64,000 bases of DNA from Alphaproteobacteria bacterium (GCA_018828145.1 JAHJWO010000041.1:62001-126000), one strand, 5' to 3'. Positions 8,776 to 18,160 are shown, counted from the stretch's first letter. Program-made: numbers and translations. The notes: generated from the letters alone by a model not told the origin.

Positions 8776-9615
8776 ATGACCATCCATCTGCGTGCCGATC
8801 GTGCCGTTTTCCGTTTTTCGGGGCCGGACGCGCACAAGCTGCTCAATGATGTGGTGACCGGGGAGATGCCGGCCACCGGTTCGGGTGAAGGCGAAGTGGC
8901 CGCTGCCTGGGCGCTGCTGTCAGCGCAGGGCAAGATCCTGGCCGAGGGACTGGCCGGTCACGCCGAAGACGCCATCTGGGTCGATGTGCACCAGTCGGTC
9001 GCCGACGATTTCTTCAAGCGTATGAAGATGTATCGTCTGCGCGCCCAGGCCACGATCGACGACCTGCGTGAAACCCATCGCGTCGGCTTCGCGCAGGATG
9101 AAGAGCCCACCGGCATCCGCCATACCGACCGCATGGGGCCAATCGACATGGGCTACAGGACTATTGCCCCGGTCGAGGCAACGGCCGGCTGGGTGCAGGA
9201 TGACGACTTCTACCATGCTGAGCGAATCGGCGTCGGCATCGCTCACCAAGGCAATGACTTCCCGGCTAATGACGCCTTCGCACATGATATCGGCCTCGAC
9301 ATTCTCGATGGTATCGACTTTGCCAAAGGCTGCTATGTCGGCCAGGAAGTGGTCAGCCGCATGAAGCATCGCGGCACGGCCCGCCGCCGCCCGGTCATCG
9401 TCTCGGGCATCGACGCGCCGGCAGGGAGCGCCGTTGTCGCCGGCGGGCGGGAGGCCGGAGCGATCGGTCAGGTGGTCGATGGCATGGCTGTCGCCATTCT
9501 CCGTCTCGACCGCATCACCGATCCCGCGGCCGTCACGGTCGAGGGCAAGCCGGTCGGCGTGGCCCTGCCCGTTTGGGCGACATACCAGTTCGGGGACGCC
9601 GTAGCAGAAGACTAG
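8776..9615 (+). CDS. ygfZ: YgfZ/GcvT-like folate-binding protein (Fe-S cluster maintenance)
   Basis: 279 residues. The YgfZ signature KGCYVGQE lies at residues 184-191 and is followed by VVSRMKHRGTARRRPV. YgfZ binds tetrahydrofolate and supports activity or repair of certain [4Fe-4S] enzymes such as MiaB; its conserved Cys (186 here) is needed. It lacks the full GcvT aminomethyltransferase sequence, and a true gcvT sits at the other end of the window. Divergent from dihydroorotase; the HD hydrolase gene follows on the same strand. Confidence 0.92.
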   Translation: MTIHLRADRAVFRFSGPDAHKLLNDVVTGEMPATGSGEGEVAAAWALLSAQGKILAEGLAGHAEDAIWVDVHQSVADDFFKRMKMYRLRAQATIDDLRETHRVGFAQDEEPTGIRHTDRMGPIDMGYRTIAPVEATAGWVQDDDFYHAERIGVGIAHQGNDFPANDAFAHDIGLDILDGIDFAKGCYVGQEVVSRMKHRGTARRRPVIVSGIDAPAGSAVVAGGREAGAIGQVVDGMAVAILRLDRITDPAAVTVEGKPVGVALPVWATYQFGDAVAED

Positions 9616-9699
9616 TCCGGTTTGACGGCAGCGGAGTCCCCCGAATCGGGACTGACTGCTACGCTCGCTGCCAACAGCCTGCTAACCGATGGGGGCATC

Positions 9700-10302
9700 A
9701 TGGCACGCGCAAGCGCACGGGCCTGGCAACGCATGTTGTCGGGTCGGCGGCTCGATATTCTCGACCCATCGCCGATGGATGTCGAACTCTCCGACATTGC
9801 GCATGGGCTGGCGCGCGTCGCGCGCTGGAACGGCCAGACGCATGGGGACTACCCCTTCTCGGTAGCCCAGCATTCGGTGCTCGTGCTCGAACTGTTCCGC
9901 GCGCACAATCCCGACAGCGAGCCGGTGGCCCAGGTGCAGGCGCTGCTGCATGACGCCCCCGAATATGTGATGGGCGACATTATCTCACCGTTCAAGGCGG
10001 CGATGGGTGGCAATTACAAGGACGTGGAGAACCGCCTGCTGTCGGCGATCTACCTGCGCTTTTCATTGCCCGCCAGCATGCCTGCGGCGCTTGCCAAGCA
10101 GGTCAAGAAGGCCGATCGGGAGGCCGCTTTCTTCGAGGCTATTCACCTTGCCGGTTTCGATGACAGCGAGGCCCGCAAGTTCTTTGGCGAGCCCAGCCTG
10201 CCCGCCTTTGATGTCGATGCCTTCGACCGCCTGATTCGACCCTGGCCGACGCGCGAGGCGCATGACCGGTTCGTTGCCGCCTTCGAGGCGATTTCCCTTT
10301 AG
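9700..10302 (+). CDS. HD domain phosphohydrolase, YfbR-like
   Basis: 200 residues from ATG 9700, preceded by a GGGGG ribosome-binding sequence; a TTG at 9622 would add a 26-residue leader without a plausible role. HD metal residues: H58 (AQHSV), H84-D85 (LLHDAPEYV) and a distal Asp in KKADREAAFFEA. Relatives of YfbR are 5'-deoxyribonucleotidases; HD-domain hydrolases of this size with LDPSPMDVELSDIAHGLARVARWNGQT are common in Rhizobiales. Exact substrate unknown. It lies 84 bp after ygfZ. Confidence 0.82.
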   Translation: MARASARAWQRMLSGRRLDILDPSPMDVELSDIAHGLARVARWNGQTHGDYPFSVAQHSVLVLELFRAHNPDSEPVAQVQALLHDAPEYVMGDIISPFKAAMGGNYKDVENRLLSAIYLRFSLPASMPAALAKQVKKADREAAFFEAIHLAGFDDSEARKFFGEPSLPAFDVDAFDRLIRPWPTREAHDRFVAAFEAISL

Positions 10303-10427
10303 CGACAACAGCTTGGGCTGCGAAAATTAACCCTAACAAAGGATGAACTTTGCCCCTGCCGGGCGATTATGGTTTCTAATCCGTTAAGACGAAGACCCCT
10401 ATCCGCGTCATTTCGGGACAGACCGCC

Positions 10428-10877
10428 ATGAACCTGCCAGATCGCCATCTGCTCCTCGGCATGACCCTGGGTGCAATTTGCGCCACCGCCCTGGCGGCCA
10501 TCGGTCCCGGCATGGTGCTGCAGGCCTTCGGCGACGAAGGCGTGATCACCGGCGTCGATGCTGCCCGCCTCGTTCGGTTCGAGGGGCGCAAATACAATGT
10601 CGATTACGAAGACTGGGTCGCGACCGATCCGCTTTCGACGACGCGGGTCAAGAAGGTGGAAGCCGGCAAGGTCAGCTATGTGACCATCACCACCACGGCA
10701 ACCGGCACCTATTCGACCGACGCCATGTTCTCCCCGCATGTTCAATATCCGGGGATCAGCGTTGAACCTGTCAAACCGAGCGCAAACCGCTTCTCATACT
10801 GGACCAACGGCAAATGGTCCGGTTTCAGCACGCGCAGTGCCGGCTCGTTCAGCTATTACGGCGCCTGGCGCCACTGA
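10428..10877 (+). CDS. Exported hypothetical protein, 149 aa
   Basis: Starts with a signal peptide or membrane anchor (HLLLGMTLGAICATALAA, residues 7-24). The mature part is rich in Ser, Thr, Tyr and Gly and ends in alternating aromatic/small residues (FSYWTNGKWSGF, SFSYYGAWRH), suggesting a beta structure. No family recognised. The upstream 125 bp include TTAACCCTAAC at 10327-10337, an 11-mer that recurs inverted just before ccrM. Convergent with the wall-hydrolase gene, 3 bp apart. Confidence 0.75.
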   Translation: MNLPDRHLLLGMTLGAICATALAAIGPGMVLQAFGDEGVITGVDAARLVRFEGRKYNVDYEDWVATDPLSTTRVKKVEAGKVSYVTITTTATGTYSTDAMFSPHVQYPGISVEPVKPSANRFSYWTNGKWSGFSTRSAGSFSYYGAWRH

Positions 10878-10880
10878 GCC

Positions 10881-11924
10881 CTAGCCGAACAGCCAGCCGC
10901 GCTTGAACTTGTAGAAGACGTGCAGCCCGATCTGGGTCACCTTGTTCATGCGTGGCGCCCAGGCGGGACGCACATAGGTTGCGTGATAATGCGTCGCATC
11001 GGACACTTCGGTCAGATAGAGCTCGCCGGCGGTGAAGCGATTGGCGATGTCCTCGGCCTGTGCCCATGACTGGCGATCATTGATCGTCTCGGGAATGCCG
11101 TCACAGGCGAATGAGAACTGGCAGGAATTGCGCCGGTTCTGGTTCTGGAACACGACACCGCAGATGGTGTCGGGATAGCGATGATCCTTGACGCGGTTGA
11201 GCACCACCTGGGCCACGGCCACCTGGCCGCGATAGCTTTCGCCGCGGGCTTCGAAATAGATCGCCGTTGCCAGGCACCAGAGTTCCTTGTCCGACACCTT
11301 GACGACCGGCCCGCTGGAAAAGCCGCCGGTGACGGGCGCAGTGGCGCGGGCATAAGCCAGTTGTTCGGAGGGCAGGACCGGCAGGGGCGTGCCCGATGCC
11401 GGCGCGATGCCGGCAATGGCATCAAGCGCCGAGGCCGTGGAAGGGTTGATGGCAGCGACCGACATGCGCGGTCCATATTCGACATCGCCGGTTGCCTCGA
11501 CGGTCACGTCAGCAAGGCGCGACTGGCCGAGATCGGTCGGATCGGCAGCGCCGGTCCGCAGCGCGGCCAGCCGGGTGCGGACTTCGGCGAAGCTGCGCGA
11601 TATGGCGAGCACGTCCACGGGCGGGCGCATGCGATCGGTCTTTTCCGCGCGATTGGGGCCGGTGAAGCTGGCGGCATCGAACAGGTGATCGACAGAGCCG
11701 GTAATGACCGGATCGACACCCGAATAGGAGATGCTGGCGGCGACCAGGTCGATTTCGGGCGGCAGGGCGTCAGCCAGTCCGCTTGCGGGGCCGAAAGCGC
11801 CGTTGGTGAGGCCCGCATAGGTCAGGCCACAAAAAATCCCGACGACCAGAAACCTGGTGAAGGGATGTCGGCGAGCCGCTCTGACCGGACGCGAATGCGC
11901 CACCGGCCGGTGGGATGAAGCCAT
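10881..11924 (-). CDS. Cell wall hydrolase, SleB-type catalytic domain
   Basis: 347 residues. N-terminus has a basic cytoplasmic tail and one membrane segment at ~24-42 (RFLVVGIFCGLTYAGLTNG). A low-complexity linker leads to a Hydrolase_2/SleB-like domain at ~213-345 with catalytic Glu225 in AIYFEARGES, then GQVAVAQVVLNRV, CGVVFQNQ and THYHATYVRPAW. Enzymes of this group act as lytic transglycosylases/amidases on peptidoglycan; in non-sporing alphaproteobacteria they are thought to remodel the wall. Anchored in the inner membrane with the enzyme in the periplasm. Confidence 0.9.
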   Translation of the reverse strand: MASSHRPVAHSRPVRAARRHPFTRFLVVGIFCGLTYAGLTNGAFGPASGLADALPPEIDLVAASISYSGVDPVITGSVDHLFDAASFTGPNRAEKTDRMRPPVDVLAISRSFAEVRTRLAALRTGAADPTDLGQSRLADVTVEATGDVEYGPRMSVAAINPSTASALDAIAGIAPASGTPLPVLPSEQLAYARATAPVTGGFSSGPVVKVSDKELWCLATAIYFEARGESYRGQVAVAQVVLNRVKDHRYPDTICGVVFQNQNRRNSCQFSFACDGIPETINDRQSWAQAEDIANRFTAGELYLTEVSDATHYHATYVRPAWAPRMNKVTQIGLHVFYKFKRGWLFG

Positions 11925-12124
11925 TAAACGCTACTCAACACTACGCAACACAACTACTGATCGGCGAAAGTGACGCTAAAATGCCGACAGTCGTAATGAT
12001 GTCTGATTAGGGTTAGCAGCGGGTAAACGGGGTTTGCGGCACAGCCATGGACCAACCAAGGCGCTGGCTGGGCATAAATGTGAATGGTCGCTTTGTCGCA
12101 CTTCGAGGTGTTCCGCACAGCGGA

Positions 12125-12149
12125 TGAAAGGCTCCAGTGGAGCCTTTCA
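12125..12149. repeat. Intergenic palindrome (RIME-like hairpin)
   Basis: TGAAAGGCTCC-agt-GGAGCCTTTCA, a perfect 11-bp stem with a 3-base loop. It sits in the 281-bp non-coding gap 11925-12205 between two leftward genes. Surrounding sequence (12029-12180) can be read as a short open frame but resembles an interspersed repeat rather than a gene. I recall similar hairpins as rhizobial intergenic mosaic elements. Confidence 0.6.
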
Positions 12150-12205
12150 AACCGAGAAGGCCATGAGAGCTGTGCTTGGATGGCAAGGATGGCAGAATAG
12201 CCGGC

Positions 12206-12763
12206 CTACACTCCACACGCCGCCCGCACTGGCGCCACCTGGTCAACAAAGCCATCGACCCGATAGCGGACCGAGAGCGAGCGCGAGTTCACTGGCGTCA
12301 CACGCACTGTCAGGTTGGTCGCGCCTTCCAGGCTCTGGATGAAAGCCAGCGCGTCCGGGGTATTGTCCAGCAGGATGGCGGTATTGTCTTCGTTGACCGG
12401 GAGGGTGCGGCTGCGCGCGGCCTGCAGGTCGAACTGCCAGGTGATCCCCGCATCATTGCCCAGGGCCGACATGGTATTGCCGGCAAAGGCGAATGCCACG
12501 CTCAGCACCCCGGCGTCGCAGGCAACGGTAATGGTGGCAGCGCGGCGGCCATTGGGTCGGGCGGGAATGAGCTGCTCGGATTCAAAGACCAGCTGCGTGT
12601 CGCCAGCCTCACCGGTGGGAGCGGCGAAGGCTGCGTCGAAGCAGGCCAGACGTTCGGCATCGCCGGCAATGGTGGTGCATTGCGTGCCCGTTTGCTGGGC
12701 CATGACGGCAGGTGTCGAAAAAACCACAATCGGCAACAGCGCCAGAACCGGCAATAATTTCAC
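12206..12763 (-). CDS. VasI-like secreted protein (T6SS-accessory type fold)
   Basis: 185 residues with a GTG start. Signal peptide at 1-22 ending VMA-QQ. The mature protein begins with CTTIAGDAERLACFDAAF, then ATITVACDAGVLSVAF, and ends PVRAACGV. This layout (early C...RLxCFD, a central TLRC-type strand, terminal AACG) matches my memory of VasI, a protein of type VI secretion clusters. No other T6SS gene is in the window, so either the gene is an orphan or the family has wider roles. Four cysteines suggest disulfides in the periplasm. Confidence 0.6.
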   Translation of the reverse strand: MKLLPVLALLPIVVFSTPAVMAQQTGTQCTTIAGDAERLACFDAAFAAPTGEAGDTQLVFESEQLIPARPNGRRAATITVACDAGVLSVAFAFAGNTMSALGNDAGITWQFDLQAARSRTLPVNEDNTAILLDNTPDALAFIQSLEGATNLTVRVTPVNSRSLSVRYRVDGFVDQVAPVRAACGV

Positions 12764-12837
12764 GTTGCTAACATCTCCCCTGCGTCGGCGGGCATGCCGA
12801 CCTCGTCCCCTCTATATGGGGATCGCGCTCGCGCTAT

Positions 12838-15120
12838 TTAAGCAGAAGCCTGCGCCAGCGTCAGCCTCGCCACCGGCACACGATAGGGTGAGCAGCTGAC
12901 ATAGTCGACGCCCAGTCCGGCAAAGAATTTGAGGGATGCGGGGTCGCCGGCATGCTCGCCGCAGATGCCGATCTTGAGGCGGGGATTGGCCGCCCTGCCC
13001 CGCTCGATGGCAATGGCGATCAATTCGCCCACACCCTTTTCGTCGATGTTGACGAAGGGATCGCGCTCATAAATCCCCTTCCGCTGGTATGCGGCCAGGA
13101 AAGTGGGCGCATCGTCACGCGAAATACCAAAGGTGGTCTGGGTCAGGTCGTTGGTGCCGAAGGAAAAGAAGTCGACCATCTGGGCAATATCGGCCGCCCG
13201 CAGGCAGGCGCGGGGCAGCTCGATCATGGTGCCGAAGGAGAACTTGACCCGGTCGGTGCGCAGGAGACCCGAATTGGCTGCAATGGCGTTGACCCGGTCA
13301 CGCACCCAGGCCACCTCGCTGGCCGTCGAGACGAACGGCACCATAACCTCGACGGCCACCGGCTCGGTCTGGGTTTCGCTGGCAGCCCGCGCACCAGCCA
13401 TGAGCGCCTGCATCTGCATCTGCAGCATTTCGGGATAGGTGATCGCCAGCCGTACGCCGCGGTGGCCCAGCATGGGGTTGATCTCGGCGATGCGGTCGAG
13501 GCGCAGCCGCAGCGCGCGCACGGCAAGGCCGAATGAGGCCGCGGTCTCCTCGATCTCTTCATCGGTGCGGGGCAGGAATTCATGGAGCGGCGGGTCGAAC
13601 AGGCGCACGGTCACGGGCAGGCCGTTCATGGTGGAGAACAGCGCTGAATAGTCCCCGGTCTGGTAGTCGACCAGGCCATTGATGGCGCGGTTCCGGTCTT
13701 CCTCGTCTTCGCTCAGGATGACGCGACGCAGCGCTACCATGCGCTCGGGCGAAAAGAACATGTGCTCGCTGCGCGCAAGGCCAATGCCCTCGGCGCCGAA
13801 GCTCAGCGCCGTCCTGGCCGATTCGACCGTTTCCACATTGGTGCGCACGGCGATGGTGCGGCTGGCATCCGACCAGCCGAGCAAGGTGCCGATGGCGCCG
13901 CCGATATGGGGCTGGGCGAGCGGCAGCATGCCCATATAGACATGCCCGTCGCTGCCATCGATGGTGATGCGGTCGCCGGTGCGGAATTCGCGATCGCCGA
14001 TGCGGCACACCATTTCCGCCGTGTCGACCGACATTGTGCGCACGCCGGCAACGCAGGGCTTGCCCGTGATCCGGGCGATGACGCCGGCATGGCTGGACAT
14101 GCCGCCGCGGGCGGTCAGGATGCCGGTCGCCGCCTTCATGCCTTCGATATCGGCCGGACCGGTTTCGTTGACGACGAGAATGCAGTGCTTGCTGCGCGCA
14201 CGCATCCGCGCGGCATCCTCGGTGTTGAACACGATGACGCCGCTGGCGGCGCCGGGCGACACGCCTAGGCCCGTGGCAATCAGGGCCGCGCCCTCGGCAG
14301 ATTTGAGGCGCGGATGCAGCAATTGCGTCAGGCGGGTGGGGTCAACACGGGTCACCGCATTCTGCGCCGACCATATCTTGCGATTGACCCGGTCAACCGC
14401 CGCTTCCAGCTCGGCCGCCGCCGTGACTTGGACCGGTCGAGCGGAGAGAAACTGCACCTGGCCGCGCTTGATGGCGACGAGGCAGTTCATGTGCCGGCCC
14501 GCCTTGGCATCGAGCAGGGTCACCAGGGCATCGATGGATTCGGACATGCGCGGCAGCGGCGCGCCATTGACCGGCGCTGGCCCCATCGCCCCCGTCACTG
14601 CGTGACGAGTGAGGAACTGCTCGATCTCGCCGTCGGCCGCGGCCTGTACCAGCACGATCTGCCGGCCACGATCCTCGTCGGGACGACTGGTCCAGCCCTG
14701 GCCGAAGCCATAGCTGTCAAAAGCTGCCTTGATGGCCTTGGCCAGCGGCCGGGTTGGATCGACCGAATCTTCCGGATTGGCTGGTGCGGCAATGCCCAGC
14801 TTGGCCGGCATCAGCCCGCCATTGTGGGCAGCTGCCGAAGTTCGCACCACCAGCAGGGGCGGTACGGCATCCTTGCCCACCAGCTTGAAGAGGCAGGCAA
14901 CCCAGTGGGTCCGGAGCTTGTGTTCCTTGTGCGCGCGCTCGCCTTGCAGGGCTTCCCATGCGGCACGGGTCAGCGCGATGGTCGGCACGGTCGGAAAACC
15001 GGCTTCGCCGACCCGGAAAATCCAGCGCGCCTTGCCGCTCAGCAGCTTGAGCTGGCTGGCGGACAGGTTCGCCTTCCCCATGGCCGGGGCAATCGCGAAC
15101 ATTTCCTGAGCCAGACTCAC
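12838..15120 (-). CDS. PPDK-like PEP-utilising enzyme with reduced ATP-grasp domain
   Basis: 760 residues, GTG start, against ~880 for pyruvate phosphate dikinase. The phosphohistidine domain is intact (GGMSSHAGVIARITGKPC, His ~344), as is the PEP/pyruvate TIM barrel (ARSEHMFFSPERM, FGTNDLTQTTFG, and the catalytic Cys in ICGEHAGDPASLKFF; C-terminus CSPYRVPVARL). The N-terminal nucleotide-binding part is about 110 residues short: the usual GGKGANLAEM and VRSGARxSMPGMMDT are replaced by LSGKARWIFRVGEAG and VRTSAAAHNGGLMP. It may not use ATP as true PPDK does. Neighbours give no pathway link. Confidence 0.85.
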   Translation of the reverse strand: MSLAQEMFAIAPAMGKANLSASQLKLLSGKARWIFRVGEAGFPTVPTIALTRAAWEALQGERAHKEHKLRTHWVACLFKLVGKDAVPPLLVVRTSAAAHNGGLMPAKLGIAAPANPEDSVDPTRPLAKAIKAAFDSYGFGQGWTSRPDEDRGRQIVLVQAAADGEIEQFLTRHAVTGAMGPAPVNGAPLPRMSESIDALVTLLDAKAGRHMNCLVAIKRGQVQFLSARPVQVTAAAELEAAVDRVNRKIWSAQNAVTRVDPTRLTQLLHPRLKSAEGAALIATGLGVSPGAASGVIVFNTEDAARMRARSKHCILVVNETGPADIEGMKAATGILTARGGMSSHAGVIARITGKPCVAGVRTMSVDTAEMVCRIGDREFRTGDRITIDGSDGHVYMGMLPLAQPHIGGAIGTLLGWSDASRTIAVRTNVETVESARTALSFGAEGIGLARSEHMFFSPERMVALRRVILSEDEEDRNRAINGLVDYQTGDYSALFSTMNGLPVTVRLFDPPLHEFLPRTDEEIEETAASFGLAVRALRLRLDRIAEINPMLGHRGVRLAITYPEMLQMQMQALMAGARAASETQTEPVAVEVMVPFVSTASEVAWVRDRVNAIAANSGLLRTDRVKFSFGTMIELPRACLRAADIAQMVDFFSFGTNDLTQTTFGISRDDAPTFLAAYQRKGIYERDPFVNIDEKGVGELIAIAIERGRAANPRLKIGICGEHAGDPASLKFFAGLGVDYVSCSPYRVPVARLTLAQASA

Positions 15121-15220
15121 CCGTTAAGCCCTTGCCTTAATTGCGTGCGCATCATGCCTGCGCAGCTTTGGCGCTGCAACAAGACTTGACTTGCGCCAGC
15201 CACGAAAGCATCTGACTGAT

Positions 15221-16192
15221 ATGGAAAAGCGGCCACAACTAGACATTCTGCTGTGTGCCCCGCGCGGATTTTGCGCGGGGGTCGATCGGGCCATCCAGAT
15301 CGTAGAGCTGGCGCTGGAGAAATACGGCGCGCCGGTCTATGTGCGCCACGCCATCGTGCACAACAAATATGTCGTGGACGGCCTGCGCGACAAGGGCGCG
15401 GTGTTTGTCGAAGAGCTCAGCGAAATCCCCGAAACCGACGCCCCAGTGGTGTTTTCGGCGCATGGCGTGCCCAAGTCGGTGCCCGCGGACGCCAAGAGCC
15501 GCAACATGTTCTTCCTCGATGCCACCTGCCCCCTGGTCAGCAAGGTGCATGTTGAAGCCCAGCGTCATTTTGCCGAGGGACACGAGATCGTGCTGATCGG
15601 CCACAAGGGCCATCCCGAGGTCGTTGGCACCATGGGCCAGTTGCCGCCCGGCGCCATCAGCCTGGTCGAGACCGTGGCCGATGCCATGGTGTTTGAACCG
15701 CGCGACCCGCAGACGCTGGCCTTCGTGACGCAGACAACTCTTTCTGTGGACGACACCAAGGAAATTGTCGCGGCGCTCAGGTCGCGTTTCCCCGCCATTA
15801 ACGGGCCGCACAAGGAAGATATCTGCTACGCCACCACCAACCGGCAGGAGGCCATCAAGGCGGTCGCGCCGGAGGTGGACGCGATGATCGTGGTGGGTTC
15901 GCCCAATTCGTCCAATTCGCTGCGGCTGGTGGAAGTGGCGGAACGCGCCGGCTGCAAGGTCTCGATGCTGGTCGACCGGGCGTCGGAGATCGACTGGAGC
16001 CGGCTCGCCGGCATTCGTACGCTGGGCGTTTCGGCCGGTGCCTCGGCGCCGGAAAAGCTGGTGGACGAGGTGATCGAAGCCTTTGCGCAGCGCTATGACA
16101 TCAAGGTCGAGGCGCGCGTCACAGCCAAGGAGAACATCGCCTTCAACATTCCGCGTGAGCTGCGCGCCATCGAAACTGCCGTCGCACGATGA
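15221..16192 (+). CDS. ispH: 4-hydroxy-3-methylbut-2-enyl diphosphate reductase
   Basis: 323 residues from ATG 15221; an upstream TTG is unlikely. Last enzyme of the MEP isoprenoid pathway, reducing HMBPP to IPP and DMAPP with an oxygen-sensitive Fe-S cluster. The three cluster cysteines are C18 (GFCAGV), C103 ([10 protein letters not shown]) and C201 ([10 protein letters not shown]). Other markers: [15 protein letters not shown] and [12 protein letters not shown]. Overlaps the acetyltransferase gene by ATGA and is followed closely by rnhA, so these three form one rightward operon. ispE lies elsewhere in the window. Confidence 0.98.
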   Translation: MEKRPQLDILLCAPRGFCAGVDRAIQIVELALEKYGAPVYVRHAIVHNKYVVDGLRDKGAVFVEELSEIPETDAPVVFSAHGVPKSVPADAKSRNMFFLDATCPLVSKVHVEAQRHFAEGHEIVLIGHKGHPEVVGTMGQLPPGAISLVETVADAMVFEPRDPQTLAFVTQTTLSVDDTKEIVAALRSRFPAINGPHKEDICYATTNRQEAIKAVAPEVDAMIVVGSPNSSNSLRLVEVAERAGCKVSMLVDRASEIDWSRLAGIRTLGVSAGASAPEKLVDEVIEAFAQRYDIKVEARVTAKENIAFNIPRELRAIETAVAR

Positions 16193-16719
16193 GCGATCTG
16201 GATCTGCTCGAGACCGAGCGCCTTGTGCTGTCCGGCTGGCGCATGGACCAGGTCGATGACCTGGTGCGCCTGCATGGTACCGAGGATATCGCGCGCTACC
16301 TTTCCGTCAGTGGTGCGCCATGGTCGCGCGAGCAGGCGGAGGCGGCCTTAGCCCACTGGATCGACCTGTTCCAAACCCGCCGGCTGGGCAAGCTGCGGCT
16401 CACGCGCAAGTCCGACGGCGCCCTTGTCGGCCGGGCCGGTTTCGGCATTTATCCCCCTACCGGAGAGCCTGAGATAGGCTACGCGCTGTTTCAAGAGCAT
16501 CACGGGCAGGGCTATGCGACCGAGGCGGCGACGGCGTTACGCGACTGGATCTTCCGGGACACCGACGCCAGCCATTTCATCGGCTTCGCCGATACCCGCA
16601 ACGCGCCCTCGCTCGCCATCCTCCGCAAGATCGGCATGGTCCCCACGCGGGTTGAGGTCGAGCCAAACGGGCTCCTCTGCCAGTTCCACATCTATGAGCG
16701 CCCCAAGGCCCATGACTGA
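16189..16719 (+). CDS. GNAT family N-acetyltransferase (RimJ/RimL type)
   Basis: 176 residues. Begins [20 protein letters not shown], typical of the RimJ/RimL-like Acetyltransf_3 group; the acetyl-CoA binding region is [20 protein letters not shown] and the end carries [13 protein letters not shown]. Substrate unknown; relatives acetylate ribosomal protein N-termini or small molecules. It is held between ispH (4-bp overlap) and rnhA (8-bp overlap). Confidence 0.9.
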   Translation: MSDLDLLETERLVLSGWRMDQVDDLVRLHGTEDIARYLSVSGAPWSREQAEAALAHWIDLFQTRRLGKLRLTRKSDGALVGRAGFGIYPPTGEPEIGYALFQEHHGQGYATEAATALRDWIFRDTDASHFIGFADTRNAPSLAILRKIGMVPTRVEVEPNGLLCQFHIYERPKAHD

Positions 16720-17158
16720 CACCGTCATCATCCACACCGACGGCGCCTGCTCGGGCAATCCGGGTCCTGGCGGCTGGGGAGCCATCCTCGAGTATGGCGG
16801 ACACACCAAGGAATTGAAGGGCGGCGAAGCGCTGACCACCAATAACAAGATGGAGCTGACCGCCGCCATCGAGGCGCTCAACGCGCTCAAGCGTCCCTGC
16901 ACGGTCGAGATCCATACCGACAGCCAATATGTCAAGAACGGCGTGCAGAGCTGGATGCATGGCTGGAAACGGAACGGCTGGAAGACCGCCGACAAGAAGC
17001 CGGTGAAGAATCTCGAACTCTGGCAGGCGCTGGACGAGGCCACCAGGCGACACAAGATCGACTGGAAATGGGTCAAGGGTCACGCGGGGCATGAGCTGAA
17101 CGAGCGCGCCGACCAGCTCGCCAATGAAGGCATGGCGCCATTCAAGACCAAGCGCTGA
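16712..17158 (+). CDS. rnhA: Ribonuclease HI
   Basis: 148 residues. Cuts the RNA strand of RNA-DNA hybrids. The catalytic set matches E. coli numbering exactly: D10 ([15 protein letters not shown]), E48 (NNKMELTAA), D70 (IHTDSQYV), H124 ([10 protein letters not shown]) and D134 ([10 protein letters not shown]), with the basic handle [12 protein letters not shown] present. The ATG lies inside the end of the acetyltransferase gene. A hairpin GCGGGC-tag-GCCCGC follows at 17163-17177 in the gap to the convergent DUF808 gene. Confidence 0.98.
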   Translation: MTDTVIIHTDGACSGNPGPGGWGAILEYGGHTKELKGGEALTTNNKMELTAAIEALNALKRPCTVEIHTDSQYVKNGVQSWMHGWKRNGWKTADKKPVKNLELWQALDEATRRHKIDWKWVKGHAGHELNERADQLANEGMAPFKTKR

Positions 17159-17167
17159 TCGGGCGGG

Positions 17168-18148
17168 CTAGGCCCGCTTTGGCAGCAGGTGCTTTACGGC
17201 CTTCCAGGCCGGTGCCACGACATAGCCGACAACCGGGATCAGCAGGGCGCCGAGCAGCAGGCCGATAACGAAGTCCACGGCCGCCGTGGCGAACCAACCG
17301 GCCACGCCGGCAATGGCCGGAAGGGCTTGTTCGGCCCAGTGGGCCGCAGCCTCGATGATATGCTCGGGGCCATCGATGCCAAACTCGTAAAGCCCATGCG
17401 CGACGATGCTGCCGCCCACCCAGGTCATGGCGGCGGTGCCGACGACGCTGAGTATCTGCATGAAGACCGGCATGCCGGTCACCAGCCCGCGCCCGAAGCC
17501 GCGGCCCAGCCCGGTGCGTGCGTGTCGCGCCAGCCAAAGGCCCAGGTCATCGCCTTTGACGATCAGCGCCACGACGCCATAGACGGCGGCCGTAATGCCG
17601 ATGCCGACGACAGCCAGGATAGCGGCGCGTGTCCAGAAGTTGTCGACCTCGATGGCCGCCAGGGCAATGGTCATGATCTCGGCCGACAGGATGAAATCGG
17701 TCTGGATGGCGCCGGCAATCTTCTGGTCTTCCACCGTCTCGGCGCCCAGCGCCACTGGCTCGAGACCTGCCTCATGATGCTCGGCCTCGTGCGGGGCGAG
17801 CATGTGAAACACCTTCTCGGCGCCTTCGTAGCAGAGATAGGCGCCACCCAGCATCAGCAGTGGCGTGATGAGCCAGGGCAGGAACAGGCTCAGCAGTAAC
17901 GCGGCCGGCAGCAGGATCAGCAGCTTGTTCTTGATCGAGCCCCAGGCGATCTTGCCGACGATGGGCAATTCGCGATCGGCCGTGAAGCCATCGACATAGC
18001 GCGGCGTCACCGCTGCATCGTCGATCACCGCGCCGGCGGCCTTGACCCCGGCCTTGGCCGCCTGCCCCGCAACATCGTCAAGCGAGGCGGCCGCGGCCTT
18101 TACCAGGCCGGCGACGTCATCGAGCAGGGCAAGAAGGCCAACACTCAT
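17168..18148 (-). CDS. DUF808 (YedI) family membrane protein
   Basis: 326 residues. Starts with the family's LLALLDDVAGLVKAAAASLDDVA helix and VTPRYVDGF segment, then several membrane spans (KLLILLPAALLLSLFLPWL, LLMLGGAYLCYEGAEKV, AAILAVVGIGITAAVYGVVALI and two C-terminal ones). The EGAEKVFH region with nearby HEAEHHEAG is His/Glu-rich and could bind a cation, which is my inference. No function is established for YedI. It follows glyS by 12 bp and probably ends that leftward operon. Confidence 0.9.
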   Translation of the reverse strand: MSVGLLALLDDVAGLVKAAAASLDDVAGQAAKAGVKAAGAVIDDAAVTPRYVDGFTADRELPIVGKIAWGSIKNKLLILLPAALLLSLFLPWLITPLLMLGGAYLCYEGAEKVFHMLAPHEAEHHEAGLEPVALGAETVEDQKIAGAIQTDFILSAEIMTIALAAIEVDNFWTRAAILAVVGIGITAAVYGVVALIVKGDDLGLWLARHARTGLGRGFGRGLVTGMPVFMQILSVVGTAAMTWVGGSIVAHGLYEFGIDGPEHIIEAAAHWAEQALPAIAGVAGWFATAAVDFVIGLLLGALLIPVVGYVVAPAWKAVKHLLPKRA

Positions 18149-18160
18149 CGCCCTGTGCTC

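Noticed and set aside
12013..12255. 80-codon minus-strand ORF between the wall hydrolase and the VasI-like gene
   Set aside because: It overlaps the end of the VasI-like gene and a palindromic repeat, and its composition (Arg, Pro, Ser, Trp-rich) looks like a spurious translation of repeat DNA.
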